Below are positions 23,983 through 33,699 of a stretch of DNA of 64,000 nt, one piece after another. Under the pieces are notes generated by a model. That model made no database searches and was not told the DNA's origin. It worked only from the letters and a program-made list of their open reading frames with translations. This stretch comes from Candidatus Onthovicinus excrementipullorum (GTDB lineage: Bacteria > Bacillota > Clostridia > Oscillospirales > Acutalibacteraceae), in contig DVHG01000025.1 of NCBI GenBank assembly GCA_018712345.1, forward strand, positions 186,001 through 250,000, read 5' to 3'. How positions within the stretch are numbered: the first letter of the stretch is position 1; each line of letters begins with the position of its first letter. Position numbers and translations under genes: made by a program.

Positions 23983-26373
23983 ATGAATGAATTGAACCGA
24001 CATTACAGAACGCTGGAGCTCGACAAGATTCTGTCCCTGCTGGCGGACTGCACCGCCTGTGACGACGCTGCGCAGCGAGCGCGGCAGCTCCAGCCCTCCG
24101 GCGAGCTGCATGAGGTGGAGGATCGGCTGGCGCGCACGCTCTGCGCCTATGATATGCTCGCCCGGTTTGGCGGGCCGTCCTTCGGCGGACTGCACAATGC
24201 CGATAATTCCCTCGCCCGGGCACAGGCCGGGGCGAGCCTGACCATGCGGGAACTGCTGGAGGTTGCGGGGAATCTCCGCGTAATCCGCACGGTATCCGGC
24301 TGGCGGGAGAACGCCGGTCAGGAACTCTGTGTGCTTGATGACCTCTTTTCCCGCCTGACGCCCAATAAATATTTGGAGGAGCGGATCACCTCCGCTGTCC
24401 TCTCCCCGGAAGAGATGGCCGACACCGCCTCCCCCGAGCTGGCGGACATCCGGCGCAAAACGCGCTCGGCGCAGGACCGTGTGCGCCGCCAGCTCGACAA
24501 GATGATCCACTCCAAGCAGATCTCCCAGTACTTACAGGACGCCGTTGTCACCATCCGCAACGGGCGCTTCGTCGTGCCCGTGCGCAGCGAGTGCCGTGCG
24601 AGCGTCCCGGGGCTGGTGCATGATTCCTCGGCCTCCGGCGCCACGGTTTTCATTGAGCCGCTCAGCTGTGTGGAGGCCAACAATGAGATCAAGGTGCTCA
24701 TGAATAAAGAGCGCGAGGAGATCGTCAAAATTCTGCAGGAGCTCTCCGAGCTTGTGGGCGGCTTTGCAGACGCGATCCGCGCCAGCTATGATGCGGCCGT
24801 GGAGCTGAACGTCATCTTTGCCAAGGCGCAGCTGGGCTATCGGATGAAGGCGGTCGTCCCCCAGATCAATGACCGCGGCGTCATCCGCCTCAACCGCGCG
24901 CGTCATCCGCTGATTGATCCGGAAAAAGTCGTCCCTACGGACGTGGAGCTGGGCAAGGACTTTGACACGCTCATCATCACTGGCCCCAACACCGGCGGTA
25001 AGACGGTATCCATGAAGACGGTGGGCCTGCTCTCCCTGATGGCGATGTGCGGCCTGATGATCCCGGCCGGGGACAGGAGCGAGGTTTCCGTGTTCCGCCA
25101 CGTGCTGGCCGATATCGGGGATGAGCAGAGCATTGAGCAGTCACTCTCCACCTTCTCCTCCCACATGACGAATATCATCGATATTCTCGCCGTTGCGGAT
25201 GACAGCAGCCTGATCTTTATCGACGAGCTCGGCGCGGGTACGGACCCGACGGAGGGCGCAGCCCTCGCCATGGCCATCCTGGAACGCCTGCATCTAATGG
25301 GCGCACGCGTGATGACCACCACACACTATACACAGCTCAAGGCGTACGCGCTGAACACGCCGCGCATCGAAAACGCGAGCTGTGAGTTTAATATTGAAAC
25401 GCTGGAGCCCACCTATCGGCTTTTAATCGGCGTACCGGGCCGCTCAAACGCCTTTGCCATCTCCCGCAGGCTGGGAATGGAGGAGGGGATCGTCGACCGG
25501 GCGCGGGAGTTCCTCTCCGGGGACAACACTCGCTTTGAGGATGTCGTCGAGCAGCTCGAAATCTCCCGGCGGGAGCTGGACCGCCAGCGCGAGGAGGCCG
25601 AGCAGGCGCGCCAGGAGGCGCAGCATGCCCGTGATGAGGCACGCCGCAAGCTCGCGGAGATCGACGCCAAATATGACGAGGAGATCGAGCGCGGGCGCAG
25701 CGAGGCGGTCAAGATTGCCGACCGGGCCCGGCGGGAATCCCAGACCTTCCTGATGGAGCTCGACCGGCTGAAAAAGGAATTGAAAAAGTCGGGCGATGTG
25801 GAGGGGACGGCCTCCCGTGCGAAGGCTGTCAGCAAGAAAAAGATGGGTGCGCTCGACGAGATTTCCGACCCCATCCGCCGTCGCGAGCTGGAGGAGGAAT
25901 ACGATCCCAACTTCCCAATTCATATGGGGGATACGGTCCTGATCGCGGATATCGGTTCGCAGGCAGAGGTGATCGCGCCGCCCGATAAGGACGGCAATGT
26001 CCAGGTCCAGTCCGGCCTGATGAAAATGCGGGTCCACCGCAGCAACCTGCGCCCGAGCAAGGCTCCTAAAAAGAAAAAGCCCGCCGGGACGCGCAGTGTG
26101 CGCGGCGTGGAGAGCCGGGCCAGTCGTTCCGTGGCCAGTACCGTGGACCTGCGCGGCATGACCAAGGATGAGGCGCTGCTCGTGCTCGACCGCTTTATCG
26201 ACAGCGCCGTGCTCTCCGGCATCGGGGATATTACCATTGTCCACGGCAAGGGCACGGGCGTCCTGCGTGCGGCGGTTCAGACGTATCTGAAGAAGAATCC
26301 GCGCATCAAGGAGTACCGCCTCGGCGTGTACGGCGAGGGCGAGGACGGCGTGACAATTGCCAAGTTGAAATAG
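23983..26373 (+). CDS. mutS2: Endonuclease MutS2
   Basis: A 796-residue MutS2. It has core and clamp regions, Walker A GPNTGGKT (334-341), Walker B FIDELGAGTDP and a coiled coil at about 510-620 rich in Glu/Arg. A C-terminal Smr nuclease domain runs from about 722 (DLRGMTKDEA, HGKGTGVLR). MutS2 suppresses homologous recombination and, in Bacillus, rescues collided ribosomes. It lies 18 bases after recO and ends the operon at a strong terminator. Confidence 0.96.
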   Translation: MNELNRHYRTLELDKILSLLADCTACDDAAQRARQLQPSGELHEVEDRLARTLCAYDMLARFGGPSFGGLHNADNSLARAQAGASLTMRELLEVAGNLRVIRTVSGWRENAGQELCVLDDLFSRLTPNKYLEERITSAVLSPEEMADTASPELADIRRKTRSAQDRVRRQLDKMIHSKQISQYLQDAVVTIRNGRFVVPVRSECRASVPGLVHDSSASGATVFIEPLSCVEANNEIKVLMNKEREEIVKILQELSELVGGFADAIRASYDAAVELNVIFAKAQLGYRMKAVVPQINDRGVIRLNRARHPLIDPEKVVPTDVELGKDFDTLIITGPNTGGKTVSMKTVGLLSLMAMCGLMIPAGDRSEVSVFRHVLADIGDEQSIEQSLSTFSSHMTNIIDILAVADDSSLIFIDELGAGTDPTEGAALAMAILERLHLMGARVMTTTHYTQLKAYALNTPRIENASCEFNIETLEPTYRLLIGVPGRSNAFAISRRLGMEEGIVDRAREFLSGDNTRFEDVVEQLEISRRELDRQREEAEQARQEAQHARDEARRKLAEIDAKYDEEIERGRSEAVKIADRARRESQTFLMELDRLKKELKKSGDVEGTASRAKAVSKKKMGALDEISDPIRRRELEEEYDPNFPIHMGDTVLIADIGSQAEVIAPPDKDGNVQVQSGLMKMRVHRSNLRPSKAPKKKKPAGTRSVRGVESRASRSVASTVDLRGMTKDEALLVLDRFIDSAVLSGIGDITIVHGKGTGVLRAAVQTYLKKNPRIKEYRLGVYGEGEDGVTIAKLK

Positions 26374-26418
26374 GCACGCCGCGTTGGGGAATAGGGATTA
26401 AAACAGAGATTGATGCAG

Positions 26419-26447
26419 CCACAGCTTAAAAAAGCTGTGGTTTTTTT
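26419..26447 (+). terminator. Terminator of the phoH-mutS2 operon
   Basis: CCACAGCTT pairs with AAGCTGTGG, then seven T. Confidence 0.9.
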
Positions 26448-26511
26448 AAGTTCTGCTAAGGTACGGCGGATAAAATACATATCATATTAATACCTGAAAG
26501 GGGGGTGGATA

Positions 26512-27183
26512 TTGGATTTTCGACATGAGTGGAAGCACGAGATCAATGCTCTCGATCTGCTTGCCCTGCGCGCTAGGCTGCGTGCTGTGATGGCGACTGA
26601 TCCACATGCGCCGGGGGGAAGCTATATGATCCGGAGCCTCTATTTTGACACGCCGGAGGACCGTGCGCTGCACGAAAAGCTTGACGGTGTAAACGGACGG
26701 GAAAAGTTTCGCCTGCGCTGCTATAACAGCGATTTTTCCCTGATTCGGCTGGAAAAAAAGTCCAAATACAACGGTCTGTGCCGCAAGGAGACGGCACTGT
26801 TGACATTGGCGGAGACGCAGGCCCTTCTCGCGGGAGAGTGGGGCTGGATGCGGCGGCGGGGTCGGCCGATCGTATTGGAGTTGTACAGTAAAATGTGCAC
26901 ACAGGGCTTGCTTCCAAAAACGATCGTGGAATATGTCCGGGAGCCGTTTGTATATGCGCCGGGGAACGTACGCGTTACACTGGATCGCGACATTCGCACA
27001 GGGCTGCGCAGCACGGATTTCCTCAATACGGGCGGAATCACCGTTCCGGTGGGTGGCCCGGAAGCCATTCTGGAAGTAAAATGGGATGCATTCCTGCCGG
27101 CAGTGGTCCGTGATGCCGTGCAACTGCGGGGGAGAAGGACCGCTGCGTTTTCTAAGTATGCGGCCAGCCGCATCTATGGATAA
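26512..27183 (+). CDS. VTC-domain (polyphosphate polymerase-like) protein
   Basis: A 223-residue soluble protein with the triphosphate-tunnel VTC fold: RHEWKHEI near the N-terminus, IRSLYFDTPEDRAL, basic strand REKFRLRCYN, LEKKSK, VEYVREPF, RVTLDRDIRTG and ILEVKWD. In yeast Vtc4 this fold makes polyphosphate from ATP. The start is TTG behind AAAGGGGGG, 6 bases away. It is the first gene of a three-gene operon with DUF4956 and CotH genes. Bacterial enzymatic activity is inferred. Confidence 0.88.
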   Translation: MDFRHEWKHEINALDLLALRARLRAVMATDPHAPGGSYMIRSLYFDTPEDRALHEKLDGVNGREKFRLRCYNSDFSLIRLEKKSKYNGLCRKETALLTLAETQALLAGEWGWMRRRGRPIVLELYSKMCTQGLLPKTIVEYVREPFVYAPGNVRVTLDRDIRTGLRSTDFLNTGGITVPVGGPEAILEVKWDAFLPAVVRDAVQLRGRRTAAFSKYAASRIYG

Positions 27184-27236
27184 TCGTATCACAATCCGTC
27201 TGAGGCGGACAAATTTTAAACCAAAGGAGAAATCAC

Positions 27237-27908
27237 ATGACTTTTCAGGATATCTTCAAATCGAGCTTTTTGGAGAACATCACCAGCGTGGGGCTGATTG
27301 ATATGGCGGTAGCGCTTATGCTTGCGTTCGGAATCGGTCTGTTCATCTTTTTGATCTATAAAAAGACTTTTTCCGGCGTAATGTATTCTTCAAGCTTCGG
27401 CGTCACGCTGATCGCACTCACGATGATCACCACAGTTGTGATCCTTGCCGTGACGTCCAATGTTGTGCTCTCCCTCGGCATGGTCGGTGCGCTGTCCATC
27501 GTGCGTTTCCGCACTGCGATCAAAGAGCCGCTGGATATCGCATTCCTGTTCTGGACGATCGCCGCCGGAATTGTTCTAGCCGCCGGAATGCTCCTGCTCG
27601 CAGTGGTAGGCAGTCTGGTGATCGGCGTGGTTCTGCTGGTATTCGTCAACCGGAAGACCCATGTCAATCCGTATATCGTTGTGCTCAGCTGCACAGATCA
27701 TAGTAGCGAGTGTGCGGCCGTGGATTTCCTGAAAAAGCAGGTCCGGCGCTGCGTGGTCAAGAGTAAGACAGCACGCCCCGGCGGGATTGAGCTGAATCTG
27801 GAGATCCGCATGCGGGATGACAATACCGATTTTATCAATGCCCTCGCTGAAATGAACGGCGTCAGCAGCGCGGTTCTGGTCAGCTACAGTGGGGAGTATA
27901 TGGGATAA
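27237..27908 (+). CDS. DUF4956 membrane protein
   Basis: A 223-residue protein with three to four membrane helices in residues 20-135 and a soluble C-terminal domain. The family motif is SLGMVGALSIVRFRTAIKEP in the loop between helices. The start has AAAGGAG upstream. It sits between VTC and CotH genes, which is its usual company. It may couple polyphosphate or phosphate chemistry to the membrane; no biochemical role is established in the sequence. Confidence 0.85.
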   Translation: MTFQDIFKSSFLENITSVGLIDMAVALMLAFGIGLFIFLIYKKTFSGVMYSSSFGVTLIALTMITTVVILAVTSNVVLSLGMVGALSIVRFRTAIKEPLDIAFLFWTIAAGIVLAAGMLLLAVVGSLVIGVVLLVFVNRKTHVNPYIVVLSCTDHSSECAAVDFLKKQVRRCVVKSKTARPGGIELNLEIRMRDDNTDFINALAEMNGVSSAVLVSYSGEYMG

Positions 27909-27920
27909 GGGGGCGGTAGC

Positions 27921-29741
27921 GTGTCCACTCACAGGTATATTGACCGGATCTGCTGGGCTGTCATGGCACTGATCCTCTGCCTGACGCTGGTGCTCTTGGG
28001 CACGCAGGCGTCCGGGGACGATACAGCCGGGATTGCCATGGAATATGAGACGTTGCTCTTCGATACCTCAAAAGTCCACACTCTGGACATTGAAATGGAC
28101 GACTGGGACAGTTTTATTGATTCCTGTGAGAGCGAGGAGTACAGCCTGTGTACCGTCGCAATTGATGGAGAAACATATTCCAATGTAGGCATCCGGGCCA
28201 AGGGGAATACCTCCCTGAGCGCAGTAGAGGCCTACGGCAATGACCGGTACAGTTTTAAGATTGAATTCGATCACTATAACAGCGCCCAGAACTATCACGG
28301 GCTTGACAAGCTCAGTCTGAACAATATCATCCAGGACAACACCTATATGAAAGACTACCTCTGCTATCGGATGATGGCTTCCATCGGTGTGGCGGCTCCG
28401 CTGTGCAGCTATGCCTATATCACCGTCAACGGAGAGGACTGGGGGTTGTATCTGGCCGTAGAAGGGGTGGAGGAGAGCTTCCTGGAGCGCAATTACGGCG
28501 CCGACTACGGCGAGCTCTATAAGCCGGACAGCATGGAACTGGGCGGTGGCCGGGGAAATGGCTGGGAATTTGACGCACAGCAGATGGATGCGGCGCCGGA
28601 GGAACCGGGCACGGATAGCGGCAACTCTTCTGCTGATGGCAACGCCGGAGATATGAATTCGGACGCCCTACTGCCGGATCAGCCGCCTGATGGCAATGCC
28701 CCGTCAGACTTTGCACAGTCATCAACGTCTCCTGACACCGCGCAGGCTGGACAGGCCCCGGCCGGGGCGCAGGGGGAAGCGCCGCCTGAGGGGGAGATGT
28801 TCCTTCGGAACGATTCCGGCCGATCGGATGGACGCACAGAGGAGCGCCCAGGCGGCTCTATGGCGGATGACGATGTGTCGCTGATCTATACGGACGATTC
28901 CTTCGACAGCTACACCAACATCTTTGACAATGCAAAGACGGATATCACGGACAGCGACCGGGAGCGTCTGATCGCCTCCCTGAAGGCGCTGAATGAGAAC
29001 ACGGATATTTCGTCCTGCGTGGATGTGGAGCAGGTGATTCGCTACTTTGTCGTCCACAACTTTGTCTGTAACTTCGACAGCTATACCGGCTCCATGATCC
29101 ACAATTACTACCTCTATGAGCAGGACGGTCAGCTCTCCATGATCCCGTGGGATTACAATCTGGCGTTCGGCGGATTCCAGTCGGGCGGAGACGCCACAGA
29201 ACTGGTCAACTACCCGATTGATACGCCTGTGTCGGGCGGAACCGTCGATTCACGGCCCATGTTGGCCTGGATTTTTGCGGATGCGGCCTATACCCAGATG
29301 TATCACACATATTTTTCCGATTGGCTTGTGGATTACTTTGACAGCGGGGATTTTGAGGCGGAGATAGACGCGGTAAGCGTGATGATTGCCCCATATGTTG
29401 AGAGGGACCCGACCAAATTCTGCACATATGAGGAGTTCCAGGACGGTGCCGCCACGCTGAAGTCCTTCTGTATGCTGCGTGCGCAGAGCGTAAAGGGACA
29501 GCTGGACGGCTCAATCCCATCAACCTCCGATGGGCAGAACACGGACAGTTCCGTTTTGGTTGACGCATCTGATCTTTCAGTTTCCGTCATGGGTTCAATG
29601 GGAAATACCGGCGGAAGGGAGGTTCCGGAGGAGATGTCTGGCGGCATGCCTCCACAGCAGGCGGGCGGCCCGGGTGACTGGGATGATGCATTCAGCCCGC
29701 GGTCCGCAGGGGAGGAGGATATCGCCGCTGAGGCCGGATAA
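27921..29741 (+). CDS. CotH kinase family protein, membrane-anchored, with low-complexity insert
   Basis: A 606-residue protein with an N-terminal signal or anchor helix (about 12-30) and an extracytoplasmic CotH kinase domain. Motifs are NVGIRAKGNTS, YHGLDKLSLNN, YLAVEGVEESFLERNYG and MIPWDYNLAFGG with a likely metal-binding Asp. A Gly/Pro/Ser/Asp-rich insert of about 90 residues (about 215-310) interrupts the domain. The C-terminal tail is also low-complexity. The start is GTG with GGGGGCGG upstream, 12 bases after DUF4956. CotH in Bacillus phosphorylates spore-coat proteins. Whether this one acts on spore or surface proteins is open. Confidence 0.85.
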   Translation: MSTHRYIDRICWAVMALILCLTLVLLGTQASGDDTAGIAMEYETLLFDTSKVHTLDIEMDDWDSFIDSCESEEYSLCTVAIDGETYSNVGIRAKGNTSLSAVEAYGNDRYSFKIEFDHYNSAQNYHGLDKLSLNNIIQDNTYMKDYLCYRMMASIGVAAPLCSYAYITVNGEDWGLYLAVEGVEESFLERNYGADYGELYKPDSMELGGGRGNGWEFDAQQMDAAPEEPGTDSGNSSADGNAGDMNSDALLPDQPPDGNAPSDFAQSSTSPDTAQAGQAPAGAQGEAPPEGEMFLRNDSGRSDGRTEERPGGSMADDDVSLIYTDDSFDSYTNIFDNAKTDITDSDRERLIASLKALNENTDISSCVDVEQVIRYFVVHNFVCNFDSYTGSMIHNYYLYEQDGQLSMIPWDYNLAFGGFQSGGDATELVNYPIDTPVSGGTVDSRPMLAWIFADAAYTQMYHTYFSDWLVDYFDSGDFEAEIDAVSVMIAPYVERDPTKFCTYEEFQDGAATLKSFCMLRAQSVKGQLDGSIPSTSDGQNTDSSVLVDASDLSVSVMGSMGNTGGREVPEEMSGGMPPQQAGGPGDWDDAFSPRSAGEEDIAAEAG

Positions 29742-29934
29742 GAAGTACGAAGTGTTTTTTCTGCTCGTCAACGATCGCGTAATCTTGTAATCACCCCTCG
29801 CCGAGACCGTACGGCCCCGGCGGAGCCTCTTCCCAGGAAGGCTTTGGAAGTCCGTATCACCCAATCGACCTGTCGTGAAAGAGGGAATATAAATCTTTTC
29901 AAAACCATAGGGAAAATACGCGGTTTTAGGATAT

Positions 29935-29969
29935 AAAAAAACCGCCGCACCAAATTCATGGCGCGGCGG
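29935..29969 (-). terminator. Terminator of gap
   Basis: Stem CCGCCGC-ACC with GGCGCGGCGG (one mismatch); on the minus strand a run of T follows. The 29742-29934 gap before it shows no supportable gene. Confidence 0.8.
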
Positions 29970-29991
29970 GTAATGATTTGTGGGGGTTGAA

Positions 29992-31020
29992 TTACAGCTC
30001 AGCGAAGTACTTGATGGTGCGGACCATCTGGCTGGTGTAGCTGTTCTCGTTGTCATACCAGGCGACAACCTGCACCTGATAGGTGTCGTCGTCGATCTTG
30101 GTGACCATCGTCTGGGTGGCATCGAACAGGCTGCCGTAACGCATGCCGACAACGTCGGAGGAGACGAGCTGCTCCTCGGTGTAGCCGTAGCTCTCAGAGG
30201 CAGCGGCCTTCATCGCGGCGTTGATGCTCTCCTTGGTGACATCCTTACCCTTGACAACAGCGACAAGGATCGTGGTGGAGCCGGTCGGAACCGGAACACG
30301 CTGCGCGGAGCCGATCAGCTTGCCGTTGAGCTCCGGGATGACAAGGCCAATCGCCTTGGCAGCGCCTGTGGAGTTCGGGACAATGTTCTGCGCGCCGGCG
30401 CGGGCACGGCGAAGGTCGCCCTTGCGCTGCGGGCCGTCCAGGATCATCTGGTCGCCGGTGTAGGCGTGAACCGTGGTCATGATGCCGGAGACGATCGGAT
30501 AGGTCTTGTTCAGCGTATCGGCCATCGGGGCCAGGCAGTTGGTCGTGCAGGAGGCGGCGGAGATGATCTGATCGTCAGCCGTCAGGGTCTTCTCATTGAC
30601 GGAGTAGACAATCGTCTTCAGGTCGTTGCCCGCGGGAGCGGAGATGACAACTTTCTTTGCACCGGCCTCGATGTGAGCCATGCTCTTCTCCTTGCTGGTG
30701 TAGAAGCCTGTGCACTCCAGGACAACGTCGATGCCGAGCTCGCCCCAGGGGCACTCTTTTGCATCTTTGATCGCATAGATCTTGATCTCTTTGCCGTCCA
30801 CGATGATGGAATCCTCGGTCGCCTCGACGGTGTGCTTGTTCTCACCGATCTTGCCCAGGAAGGAGCCCTGCGCGGTGTCATACTTGAGCAGGTGTGCCAG
30901 CATCTTGGGGCTGGTCAGATCGTTGATCGCAACAACCTCATAACCGTCGGCCTCGAACATCTGACGGAACGCCAGACGGCCGATGCGGCCGAAACCATTG
31001 ATCGCAACTTTAACTGCCAT
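29992..31020 (-). CDS. gap: Glyceraldehyde-3-phosphate dehydrogenase
   Basis: A 342-residue glycolytic GAPDH. NAD-binding motif is NGFGRIGRL, the active-site cysteine is C158 in SAASCTTNC, and the base is H185 in TVHAYTGDQ. Acidic Asp34 after the second strand favours NAD over NADP. The ATG at 31020 has GGAGG 9 bases upstream; a longer start at 31029 sits on the site. It is a single gene with its own promoter (31081-31109) and terminator. Confidence 0.97.
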   Translation of the reverse strand: MAVKVAINGFGRIGRLAFRQMFEADGYEVVAINDLTSPKMLAHLLKYDTAQGSFLGKIGENKHTVEATEDSIIVDGKEIKIYAIKDAKECPWGELGIDVVLECTGFYTSKEKSMAHIEAGAKKVVISAPAGNDLKTIVYSVNEKTLTADDQIISAASCTTNCLAPMADTLNKTYPIVSGIMTTVHAYTGDQMILDGPQRKGDLRRARAGAQNIVPNSTGAAKAIGLVIPELNGKLIGSAQRVPVPTGSTTILVAVVKGKDVTKESINAAMKAAASESYGYTEEQLVSSDVVGMRYGSLFDATQTMVTKIDDDTYQVQVVAWYDNENSYTSQMVRTIKYFAEL

Positions 31021-31080
31021 AATGAACATCCTCCAAAATAAAAATTTTGAGTTTCCTCAAACCTATTATGGTCTGTAATT

Positions 31081-31109
31081 ATTGTATCTCATTCTCCTGT
31101 AAACTGCAA
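31081..31109 (-). promoter_or_regulatory. Sigma-A promoter of gap
   Basis: On the minus strand TTGCAG (31109-31104), 17 bases, TACAAT (31086-31081). The 31021-31349 intergenic region otherwise holds the hairpin at 31251-31288 and no gene. Confidence 0.75.
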
Positions 31110-31250
31110 GGGGAAACATTGTTATTTTTTTAACACCGAATTTACCAAAACTTTGTGCAGGCCGCCGAAGAGCAGGGGAAAAAAGACGATTTCTGTATGT
31201 TTTTCCGGGGAAAAGACAACCAGGCGGGACGTATGGGACAAATAATATCA

Positions 31251-31288
31251 CACGGCCGCCGGGCTCCATCTGGGACCCGGCGGCCGTG
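31251..31288 (-). terminator. Strong hairpin after the GPH symporter gene
   Basis: A 13-bp perfect stem CACGGCCGCCGGG/CCCGGCGGCCGTG; only a weak T-rich tail follows on the minus strand. Confidence 0.6.
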
Positions 31289-31349
31289 TATCCTGTAAGG
31301 GGGTATGATAAACAGGCGTGTAAACGAAATCCGCATTTTTGCAGTACGG

Positions 31350-32816
31350 TTATTTCTGTGCGGTGCCGAGCGCCTCCTGCTCCAGCTTGGCCGCATGGTG
31401 CTCAGCGAGCTCCTTCTCAATCTGCGCTTTCTGCTTCTTGTCGTCTTTGATGAAGATGAACGGGACCAGATACAGGAAGGAGGCGAGCGCAGGCAGCAGC
31501 ATGAACAGCGGCCACTGGGCATCAATAAATTCCGGCGGCTGCACGGCGGCTTTGGAATCATAATGTACCAGCGTGAAGATCAGGGCGAACAGAAAGCTCT
31601 TGAGCGCGTCAATCATCTTGCTCGTCAGATTTTGCAGGGAGAAAGTGATGCCCTCCTTGCGCTTGCCGGTCTTCCACTCCATGTAATCAATGGAATCGCT
31701 CAGCAGTGCTTTCTGCGCGATGCCGATCAGGGTGATCGGAATATTGCCGAGCGCCATCAGGACGATGACGATGAGCATCTGAGGGATCGTGTCAAATCCG
31801 ATGAAGTAGGCAATCACACGGATTACTACATTTCCACCCTGGGCGAGAATGATAAGCTTTTTCATGCTGCCGATCCGGTCGGCGATCTTTACGGCGAAGA
31901 ACATGCTCACCGTCCCAAGCGCGCCGATCAGGATTCCGTAGATCGTCTGGGTGGTTTCCCCGTTGATAACGGTATCGCCGATGCGGATCTCCACACAATA
32001 CTTAAAGTAATAGATCCACGGGATCGCCCCGGAGAGGGCGTTTGTCAGCTGTGCCAGGATCAGCAGAATCAGCGTCCGGTTATAGCGGACCTCATTAAGA
32101 TCCCGCCAGAGCGACTGCTTGGGCGGCGCGACGAATTCGACGCGTTCCTTCGTTTTCATCGCGGAGATGGAGACAAGCTCACCGCCTAGACCGAATACAA
32201 TCGCGCACAGGAGCAGCATCGTGCGCTCGGTGGTGCCGATCTTCTCCGTCATGCCGAGGAAAAACGGGACTGCGCCCGCGATGGCACCGCCGGCTCCCGC
32301 GCCGATGTTGATCCACTGGGAGACACGTGCCCGTTCGTCGGAGTGGGGGGTGATTAGGGACATCATGCCCCACAGGGCCACATCCTGAAAGGAATACGTC
32401 ATATCCCATGCGATGTAGATAAACAGGATAATGAGCATTGCTGCGGTCTCTCCAACGCCGAAGTCGACGAACATCAGCGCCGTCAGAATTCCGATGACGA
32501 CGGCGAGCTTGCCCAGATAGGGGTGGAGTTTATTGCCGTTTTTGAACTTGTGCCGGTCAATCAGCGTACCGACGATCGGATCGTTGACCGCATCCCAGAT
32601 GCGGATAAATCCCATCATGGTCCCGGTACTGCCGGCGCTGATGTGCAGGACTTCGGTCATGAAATAGTTCAGCCACTGGCTGATCATGCCGTAGGAGGCA
32701 TTCTGCCCCGCCAACGCCGCGGAGTAGGCGAACAGCTCGCGATTTGGGACGTACCCCTCCTCAGCCTCCTTGCTGAAGAAAAACTTGAACGGGTTGAGCG
32801 TCTTTGGCTTTTTCAT
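31350..32816 (-). CDS. GPH-family (MelB-like) sugar:cation symporter
   Basis: A 488-residue transporter with about 12 helices. Family marks are ISAGSTGTMMGFIRIWDAVNDP (spanning the conserved Asp), GTLIDRHK and SDSIDYMEWKTGKR. The cytoplasmic C-terminus is charged. The start has GGGAGAG upstream and a consensus promoter at 32869-32897. GPH proteins import galactosides, pentosides or glucuronides with sodium or protons; the substrate here is unknown. It has no glycosidase partner next to it. Confidence 0.88.
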   Translation of the reverse strand: MKKPKTLNPFKFFFSKEAEEGYVPNRELFAYSAALAGQNASYGMISQWLNYFMTEVLHISAGSTGTMMGFIRIWDAVNDPIVGTLIDRHKFKNGNKLHPYLGKLAVVIGILTALMFVDFGVGETAAMLIILFIYIAWDMTYSFQDVALWGMMSLITPHSDERARVSQWINIGAGAGGAIAGAVPFFLGMTEKIGTTERTMLLLCAIVFGLGGELVSISAMKTKERVEFVAPPKQSLWRDLNEVRYNRTLILLILAQLTNALSGAIPWIYYFKYCVEIRIGDTVINGETTQTIYGILIGALGTVSMFFAVKIADRIGSMKKLIILAQGGNVVIRVIAYFIGFDTIPQMLIVIVLMALGNIPITLIGIAQKALLSDSIDYMEWKTGKRKEGITFSLQNLTSKMIDALKSFLFALIFTLVHYDSKAAVQPPEFIDAQWPLFMLLPALASFLYLVPFIFIKDDKKQKAQIEKELAEHHAAKLEQEALGTAQK

Positions 32817-32868
32817 TTTCTTTTCTCTCCCTTGATGCCGGACGGACCGCAGCGAAATCTATGCTTCT

Positions 32869-32897
32869 ATTTTAGAAGATTGATTTGTATTTGTCAA
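32869..32897 (-). promoter_or_regulatory. Promoter of the GPH symporter with upstream AT palindrome
   Basis: On the minus strand TTGACA (32897-32892), 17 bases, TAAAAT (32874-32869). A 14-bp palindrome ATTATTTAAATAAT lies upstream at 32919-32932 and could bind a regulator. Confidence 0.75.
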
Positions 32898-32948
32898 CAA
32901 AGACTATAAAGAATGTTTATTATTTAAATAATTTATTCAAAAGATCAC

Positions 32949-32976
32949 AAAAATATACCGCGCCAGCGGCGCGGTA
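32949..32976 (-). terminator. Terminator of the uracil-DNA glycosylase gene
   Basis: TACCGCGCC/GGCGCGGTA stem followed on the minus strand by TATTTTT. Confidence 0.8.
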
Positions 32977-32998
32977 GGTCTTGAAGGGAGATGAGATA

Positions 32999-33574
32999 TT
33001 AGAGGTGGGTGTGCTCGCACACCTCGCGGATTTTTTCCCGCAGGGCGAGGAAATCCTCAAAGGCATCCGGCTTCTGGTTCGGATTACGCAGCAGAGCGGC
33101 GGGGTGGAAGGTCCCCATCATCCAGGTCCCGTTCTTTTTAATAAATTTTCCGTGCTCTTTCGTCACACGGAACGCCGGGTCAATCAGCCGCTGGGCGGCA
33201 ATCCGGCCCAGGCAGACGATAATCTTCGGCCGCAGAAGCCTGACCTGGCTGCGCAGCCAGCCGATGCACGCCTCCTGCTCTTCGGGCTTTGGGTCGCGGT
33301 TTTGGGGTGGGCGGCACTTGACCATATTGCCGATGTAAATGTTCTTTTTGCGGTCCAGACCGATCGCGTCCAGATACTTGTCCAGCAGCTGCCCTCCGCG
33401 GCCGACAAATGGTTCGCCCTGAAGGTCCTCGTTTTCACCGGGCCCCTCGCCGATGAACATCACCTCTGCATCCGTCACGCCGACACCGAAGACCACATTG
33501 GTACGCGTCCGGCTCAGCGCACACTTTTCACACTGCATACATTGATGGTGCAGTTCCTCCCAAGTCAGTTCCAT
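32999..33574 (-). CDS. Family 4 uracil-DNA glycosylase (iron-sulfur type)
   Basis: A 191-residue enzyme that removes uracil from DNA. Motif GEGPGENED near the N-terminus and the HPAALLR motif near the C-terminus frame the active site. Four cysteines (C-x-x-C in CMQCEKC, C in VKCRPP and in EACIGW) can hold the [4Fe-4S] cluster typical of type 4 enzymes. The ATG at 33574 has CGGAGG 5 bases upstream; the frame continues upstream without a site. It is a single gene. Confidence 0.93.
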   Translation of the reverse strand: MELTWEELHHQCMQCEKCALSRTRTNVVFGVGVTDAEVMFIGEGPGENEDLQGEPFVGRGGQLLDKYLDAIGLDRKKNIYIGNMVKCRPPQNRDPKPEEQEACIGWLRSQVRLLRPKIIVCLGRIAAQRLIDPAFRVTKEHGKFIKKNGTWMMGTFHPAALLRNPNQKPDAFEDFLALREKIREVCEHTHL

Positions 33575-33699
33575 AACAGCCTCCGAAAAATTTAGTAAAA
33601 ACAGTATAACATAATTGCAAATAAAAGTCATTGGGTGTAAAATAGAATCAAATTTAATCTACCCTGCTTTTTTGCGGGATCTAACGGAGGCACAATTTG

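Noticed and set aside
29980-31041. 353-codon plus-strand open frame
   Set aside because: It mirrors the gap gene, which is unmistakable on the other strand.
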